The notes beneath the pieces were generated by a model that saw only the letters and a list, made by a program, of their open reading frames with translations, did no database searches and was not told where the DNA came from. From Sequoia sempervirens (Eukaryota; Streptophyta; Pinopsida; Cupressales; Cupressaceae), in NCBI GenBank assembly GCA_007258455.2, contig VDFB02193867.1, forward strand, positions 564,942,591 through 565,006,590: a DNA stretch of 64,000 nucleotides, in the 5' to 3' direction. Position numbers and translations under genes: made by a program. Below are positions 58,924-64,000 of this stretch, in pieces; within the stretch, counting starts at the first letter, position 1, and the number at the start of each line of letters is the position of its first letter.

Positions 58924-59170
58924 TGTTGGGTTCAGTGAAGCCCAAATTTGAAACAATTTCCTTGTAATGACTTCTAATTAGCATGTGTTTGCTAATTTAG
59001 AAGTTGTCTGTTTCGATGGATTTTTCCAATTATTGGAGTTGAGACTATTTTTATAAATACAACTACTGGTTGAATATGTAATTTAATTGAGAATTAATAA
59101 AAGAGATAATCCCTGAAAGTAGACGTAGCCATCATCTCAATTTGCCAACCATCTCCATTAATGCAGATTC
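58924..59170 (+). repeat. Possible solo-LTR-like or promoter-like stretch
   Basis: Holds TATTTTTATAAATACAAC (TATA-like) followed 40 bp on by AATTAATAAAAGAGATAATCC and GTAGACGTAGCC, the kind of end seen in many plant LTRs. There is no second copy in the window and no PBS. Confidence 0.25.
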
Positions 59171-59289
59171 TTGAACGTACGTCTAGCACCGACAAAAAAC
59201 CTTCATCAATGCTTCACTTCTTATGGGAACTTCTGCACCTCCTTTGCTTACTAAACAATCATTTCTTCTTGCATTAAATGCATTGACGA

Positions 59290-59770
59290 AAATTACTCCA
59301 AATTAATGCCACTAAATTCTTCAAATCTTAAAACATCCACCTCTGCAAAGGATAATGCCCATTCTGAGAGGATGTTTGCCTCCACATTCCCTATTCTCCT
59401 TATATGACTAACCTTAAATTCCTCAAAAAGGGTTAATTCTTCAGTAATTTTCCTAATCACTCACTGTAGATGCTAAGCATTGATTCATCCTTTTGTAATT
59501 GCTTGAGTTATTATTAAAGAATCACCCTCTAGATGTATCTTTGATCCCCCTAACTTTATCGCTATCTTAATTACCATTAAGGCTGCTGTTGCTACCGCTA
59601 CATTATTGGTTCCCTCCTTCAATCTCATTGCTACTTGGCCAACACATTCCCATTCCAATCACGAACAATACTACTAGCTCCGGATGGACCCAGATTTCCT
59701 TTTGAGTTTTGACGCTCCATCAAAGTTTACCTTCCACCAACCTTCATCTGGTTTCTCCCATTTATCCACT
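59290..59770 (-). pseudogene. Non-LTR retrotransposon RNase H-like fragment
   Basis: Reading down from 59770: WWKVNFDGASK, then NNVAVATAALMVIKIAIKLG, IHLEGDSLIITQAI, and VSHIRRIGNVEAN. This matches the order of the reverse-transcriptase-associated RNase H domain (RVT_3) at the end of plant LINEs. The first and third acidic positions (NFDG, EGDS) are present. The middle Glu, usually in NNEAE, reads Val. Stops and small shifts mark it as dead. No RT domain is adjacent. Confidence 0.7.
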
Positions 59771-59819
59771 TCTACATAAATTTTAGTCAGATTAACCCAA
59801 CCAAGTCCCTTAATGGGCC

Positions 59820-60720
59820 TGCATTTTTTTTATTAGTTTGATATTATGTTTAACTCGCCTATATTTTTTTCTTAATCATTTGAAAATAGGTTTAATTTGC
59901 TAATGAATTTTATTTTTTAGTTTGAAAAAAAGTTTTAATCACCAACAAAATTATTATTTTTGGTTCGAAAACAGGTTTAATTTGCCAATTGAATTATTTT
60001 ATTGGTTTGAAATTTGATTTTAATCACCAATAGAAAATTTTTAGTGGTTTTAAAAAAAATGCATTTCGCTAGGATTTTCCACAGACTTCTAGTGATTAGA
60101 AAAGATTCGCCAATGGACATTATTTTTTTTTCACAAAAAACAAAAAAATTCGCCACTAAAATTAATATTTTTACCGGGTAGTATACAAGATTCACCAAGA
60201 TTTTACACCTTCGCTGAGGGGGGGTTTCTTAAAGTTTTCCTTGGTGAGATATAAGCAAATCTTTCTAAAACCTTGTTTTTCAAAGATTTGATTTTTTTCT
60301 AATTATTCTTCATCCAAATTGAAACCATAAAGAACAAATCCCTATTAGAATTAAGAGAGCTTTCCAGAAATATAAAAATATATGAAAAAATTGTTAATTT
60401 TTTCTCAAAATTAATTTTTCATGAAAAATAATAAAAAAAAGTTATAAATAATTAAAAATAGATCCAAAAATCAAGGATTGAAGGCTCTTGATATTGTTCC
60501 CAAACAAAAAAAAAGTTTTTTGAAAAAATATATAGCCGTTTGAGATATATGGTCAAATCTTTCCAAACCCTAAGCTTGTGTCTCCAACCCTAGCTGCAAA
60601 ATGTAAGTCTCCAAATTTTTGCACAAAATAACAACATAAGATTAGGAAAATGTGAAAAATTCATTTCACACCGGGTTCACCAATGTAAATTAGGGCTAAA
60701 ATTATCAAGGCTAGGCAACA
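59820..60720 (+). repeat. AT-rich dispersed repeat, related to 16248-17232
   Basis: 59850-60060 holds four or five diverged units of GGTTTAATTTGCYAAT...TTTGAAA. 60358-60600 aligns with 16377-16600. No coding sequence seen. Confidence 0.6.
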
Positions 60721-61189
60721 AAGCATATAAATCAAACCCTAATAAACAATGAAGCAGAAATAAGCATAAAGACATAAAAACATGGAACAATATTACCAAA
60801 AGTTTTCATACCACCATTGATTCATATTCATTCACTTCTCCATTTTGCTTGATATGAATAATTTCCCTAAGATTTTTGAGTATGCAAATAGGCCTAATGA
60901 CAATGACAAAGCAAAATATTGAAGATTCTAATTGATTATGGATGCACTTGACTTGGTGTTGATAGTCTTGATAGCAAGATAGCATAAGATCGCATGAGCT
61001 TGTGTAGGAAAATGTCTAGGTAGCAAAACGGTTAGTAATAAATGACAATGACAAGGCCTTTTATAGGAAAGACAATTTTGAATGAAGGAGCAATCTGATT
61101 GAATGCCAATAATCAATGGCCAAGAATGAAAGATGAGGTATGGACTAGGGTTAGGGAAAATGATAAGGATTGATGGTCAAGATTAAATT

Positions 61190-61580
61190 ATAAATAATTT
61201 AATCAAGGGTGGAGGTTAATTGAGACATGGATAGATAAAGACTTGATGTGGAAGATAATATTAGCATGGAAAAAGAGGTGATAGAAGATTAAATATAATA
61301 AAAATTATTTAATCTAAGTGGCCAATGAATAATTAAATAATTAAAATAATTATTTAATTATAGAAGAATGTGACAAAGAAGACCTTTTGAATTAAATAAT
61401 GATTTAATTTAAAATTCAAGAGAGGACCAAATTAAATAAATAAAATTTATTTAATTTATGATAGAAGAAGCCAATGGATAATTAAATAATTAAAATTATT
61501 TAATTAATAGAAGACTTATGACTTTAGAAAATAATTAAATAATTAAAATTATTTAATTGTCAAAGGAAAAAGAGGAAATG
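61190..61580. repeat. Cluster of AT palindromes
   Basis: At least five near-palindromes of the form AATTAAATAATTAAAATTATTTAATT occur, each separated by 30-60 bp of purine-rich sequence (for example GAAGAAGCCAATGGATA). Each could fold as a hairpin. Confidence 0.75.
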
Positions 61581-62432
61581 ATGGAGAATTTAGAGGTCGT
61601 AGGCCTAGGACAATTTTTAGTGTCTACATCAAGTATCAAGATCCACATCCATTGAAGCCATTTCATGCAAATTGCATATCTACATTCAAAGATTCATCTA
61701 AGGGTTTGTTGAGTGTTAACATAACATTTCTCTTTCATCATTACTTATTTCACGCTTTATTTCAATTCAAGTTTTAATTACAAAAATGGGGTTTGACCAA
61801 GGCAAACCCCCATTCACAAAAAAAATAAAAATTCCCCTCTTGTGTGTTGTGTTGCATATTTAGGTTGAGGAAGGATTGGAGACGTTTTGAAGTGCAAGAT
61901 TAGAAAAATTGTCAAAGTTGTCAAATCACGAAATCCCACCTACAGATATGATTTCTGACTTTCCAACATTGAAACCTGAACAAATCAAAAGCTACAAATT
62001 AGTATCAGAGGCTCCTGAAAGTTGTTGGAAAACCCTAATAAAATATGCATTCGTCCATTGGTGAATGACTCCCAGACAACCTCTTGAAAGTGACTTTTGG
62101 TGACTATTAAACATCATTTAGACTTTCTTAGATCTACTAGAATTTTTTTGTTTATGTCAATATTGAGCTTTATATTATTGTTTCAAGTTTGAATTGGCAT
62201 AATTAAGTTGATTTTCTATTTTTTAATTTTTTTCCCAAAAGTGTTGTTTGTGTTGATAATTGTGACTCAAATTTCCTGGCTTGATTGCTTCCTGGAGCAG
62301 TTATGCTTTCCTCCTTCATCGGCCTTAGTTAAGTCGTTGCTTTTTAAGTTTATCTAACTGAAGTTGAGGGGTTCCAAAGTTTCATAACCTCCAGAATTAG
62401 TGACTGTGAAGGGAAGGCTAATTCCTTTGTTG

Positions 62433-62585
62433 TCGACTCGTCGTGGGTTTCAGGAACTTCGTAACCTTCGACTTGAGGTTTCGAAGTTCAGGTTTTGACC
62501 GATGAAGCGATCCATTTGTTGGCAAGTCGTGGGTTCTGGGAACTTCGTAACCTCCTACATGAGGTTCTGGAGTTTGGTTCTCCAG
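62433..62585 (+). repeat. ~87-bp imperfect tandem pair in LTR
   Basis: CGTGGGTTTCAGGAACTTCG at about 62444 recurs as CGTGGGTTCTGGGAACTTCG at about 62528, each followed by TAACCT and an ATGAGGTT/TTGAGGTT phrase. Confidence 0.7.
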
Positions 62586-63011
62586 TGATATAGTGACTTG
62601 AATGTTGATGGATGTGGGGACCACTTGGAGTGCTGGGAGTTAATATTTAAGTGTTTTCTGGGAAACTTGTTGAGAATATTGTAGATTCCTTTTTGGTGCT
62701 CCAGAATTGCACAAGTAGTGGATTGTGTCTTGGTAGACCCCTCACCACGACAAGCAGAATATGAAGGAGAATTGACAGTTAGAAAGTGATGGTTCGTTTC
62801 CAATTGCCGATGGATGTGGGACCCGATAGGATGGTGGATTGTGTCGAAGGTCGATAGGTGGTGATGATGTGGATAGATGGAATGTGGGCCCATGTGCTCA
62901 ATGGTTAACTCGGTGAATCTTGGAGAACCCTAAGCTCGATAGAGGAAGTTGATTGGATGACTTGGCAACTGTTGGCCCGATATGGTAAATTGCTAATTGA
63001 AAGTTTGTCTT

Positions 63012-63018
63012 ATATAAC
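63012..63018 (+). promoter_or_regulatory. Candidate TATA box of LTR promoter
   Basis: TATATAA in the LTR, about 820 bp before the PBS. Position and sequence fit, but nothing else confirms it. Confidence 0.4.
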
Positions 63019-63833
63019 GACTGGAAACCAAATTGGTATGGTTCCACACATGGGTCTGAAGATGCGGTTTTCAACTGGGATTCTCTCAGAAGGAAAAATG
63101 CTATAAAGTTGTAATACTTTGTAATAGTGTTGGAATGTTGAAGAATGTGAAGCCGAAGACCTGTGTTGGCTGAATGCTGGACTAACTGAGAGGTTGGCTG
63201 GTAAAAGTTGTGCCAACTAAGGAAGGCCGAGTTGTGAGAGAGAGGAAGATTGAGATAGGATTATGCTACTGAAATCTCTCCAGGTTAAGTGTCTTGGTTG
63301 ATCTCTTGTGTTAATCTGCACTGTATACTATGTGAGATTATTGTAACAATGTGAAGGTTGTATGGACTGAGAGGTTGATTAGGGAAATGTAAAAAGGAGA
63401 GAGGGAAATAGAATAGGGTTGCTGCCAGTTTGTCTCTAGAATGAAACAAGGTGTAATCTCTATGAAATGGGCTAAGAGCTTGAGATTGTATTGTAACTCT
63501 ATTTGTTGCTGAATAATACAATGGCTCAGATCTTTTGGAGTGTGGGGTTTTTTTACCCGAAAGGGTTTTCCCCACATAAATCTATTTGTTCTTATGTTTT
63601 GTACCATCTTTCATGTTTAATGGTTCTGTTTGTTGGATCTATTTATGCAAGTTGTTGAAACTGAATTTACATGTGCTTCTCTTAGAAGGATTAATGTGGG
63701 AATTGAATTGTGTCTAATTCCGCTTTGTGACATATTTGTACATGTTTTTGAGGAAATCTATTTGAAATTAAAGTTACCGAAATCACTACTATTCTTGGAG
63801 GTTTCTCTGAGATGACAAAATTTTCCCAACAAG

Positions 63834-63846
63834 TGGTATTAGAGCC
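63834..63846 (+). promoter_or_regulatory. Primer-binding site, initiator Met tRNA type
   Basis: TGGTATTAGAGCC, one mismatch from the common TGGTATCAGAGCC, two bases after the LTR end. Confidence 0.85.
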
Positions 63847-64000
63847 TTCTTTTGGTTGTTGGTGTAGACATTGAAAATATACAAATTGATATCGCACACT
63901 CGGTCTTGATCTACTAACATCGCCTCATCCTGAATTATCCCTCTATCTAACCATTTAGTCGAATAGCCTTATTTGATTAAAGTCATCATAATTCCCCTTT

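Larger units (their letters stand above)
62023..63831 (+). repeat. 5' LTR of the plus-strand element
   Basis: Starts TGTTGGAAAA and ends TTTTCCCAACA, an 11-bp near-perfect inverted repeat. Near the end it carries GGGTTTTTTTACCCGAAAGGG and CCCCACATAAATCT, resembling the counterpart stretch of the minus-strand copia LTRs (CCCACGTAAATC). Confidence 0.75.
62023..64000 (+). mobile_element. Copia-type LTR retrotransposon, 5' part only
   Basis: A plus-strand element running off the window: LTR 62023-63831, PBS 63834-63846, then leader. It is preceded by AAAGT, whose partner would lie beyond the window. No gag is reached, so family assignment rests on the LTR and PBS. Confidence 0.75.

Noticed and set aside
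1..64000. tRNA, rRNA or telomere repeats
   Set aside because: No cloverleaf-like B-box pairs, rRNA core sequences or TTTAGGG arrays were noticed; the PBS sites only mimic a tRNA end.

Overview
The window is nuclear DNA of a plant, most likely a large, repeat-rich seed-plant genome; a gymnosperm/conifer is my guess. The evidence seen is a Ty3/gypsy chromovirus with a C-terminal chromodomain, Ty1/copia elements with 1.6-1.8 kb LTRs, a CACTA (En/Spm) transposon with a TNP2-type transposase, and short exons with GT-AG introns. No intact host gene is visible: almost everything coding is a transposon gene, a decayed ORF or a captured gene fragment. The conifer assignment is inference.

Layout. 1-4476 repeats 12949-17424 and stops exactly at a 100-N gap (4477-4576), so it looks like a duplicated contig end. 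7441-15038 is an old gypsy chromovirus on the minus strand with two LTRs, PBS, PPT, a full-length gag and a broken pol. 15039-18047 is AT-rich dispersed repeat. 18048-21650 is a decayed minus-strand gene of an unidentified family, with a 346-bp tandem duplication over its 5' end. 22149-24520 is one unit of a 1.4-1.6 kb repeat and carries a 987-bp inverted-repeat element (22934-23920).

24521-48151 is the most interesting object: a candidate 23.6-kb CACTA element. It has CACTA...TAGTG ends, a TTT target duplication, and a paralogous empty site at about 49752. On its plus strand it carries a TNP2-like transposase (25309-29977), a SET-domain gene whose later exons resemble a plant transposase accessory protein (39567-43064), a possible gamma-SNAP fragment (43547-43828), and three consecutive phase-consistent exons of the DNA primase small subunit (46139-46645). 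On its minus strand it carries a roughly 3-kb decayed ORF (34613-31642). It also holds purine-rich, AT-rich and tandem repeats and two groups of sequence built from a short TCGGYRAGAC-like motif.

48152-50147 continues the interrupted repeat array. 50425-57759 is a decayed minus-strand copia element whose LTRs are crowded with the same TCGGYRAGAC-like motif. 57760-62022 holds small tandem repeats, an unidentified coding-like stretch, a reverse-transcriptase-associated RNase H fragment and AT-rich palindromes. 62023-64000 is the 5' LTR, PBS and start of a plus-strand copia element that runs off the window.

How the pieces relate: the transposons are nested and mostly dead. The CACTA element is the only one that appears to have accumulated several non-transposon coding pieces, mostly on one strand downstream of its transposase.
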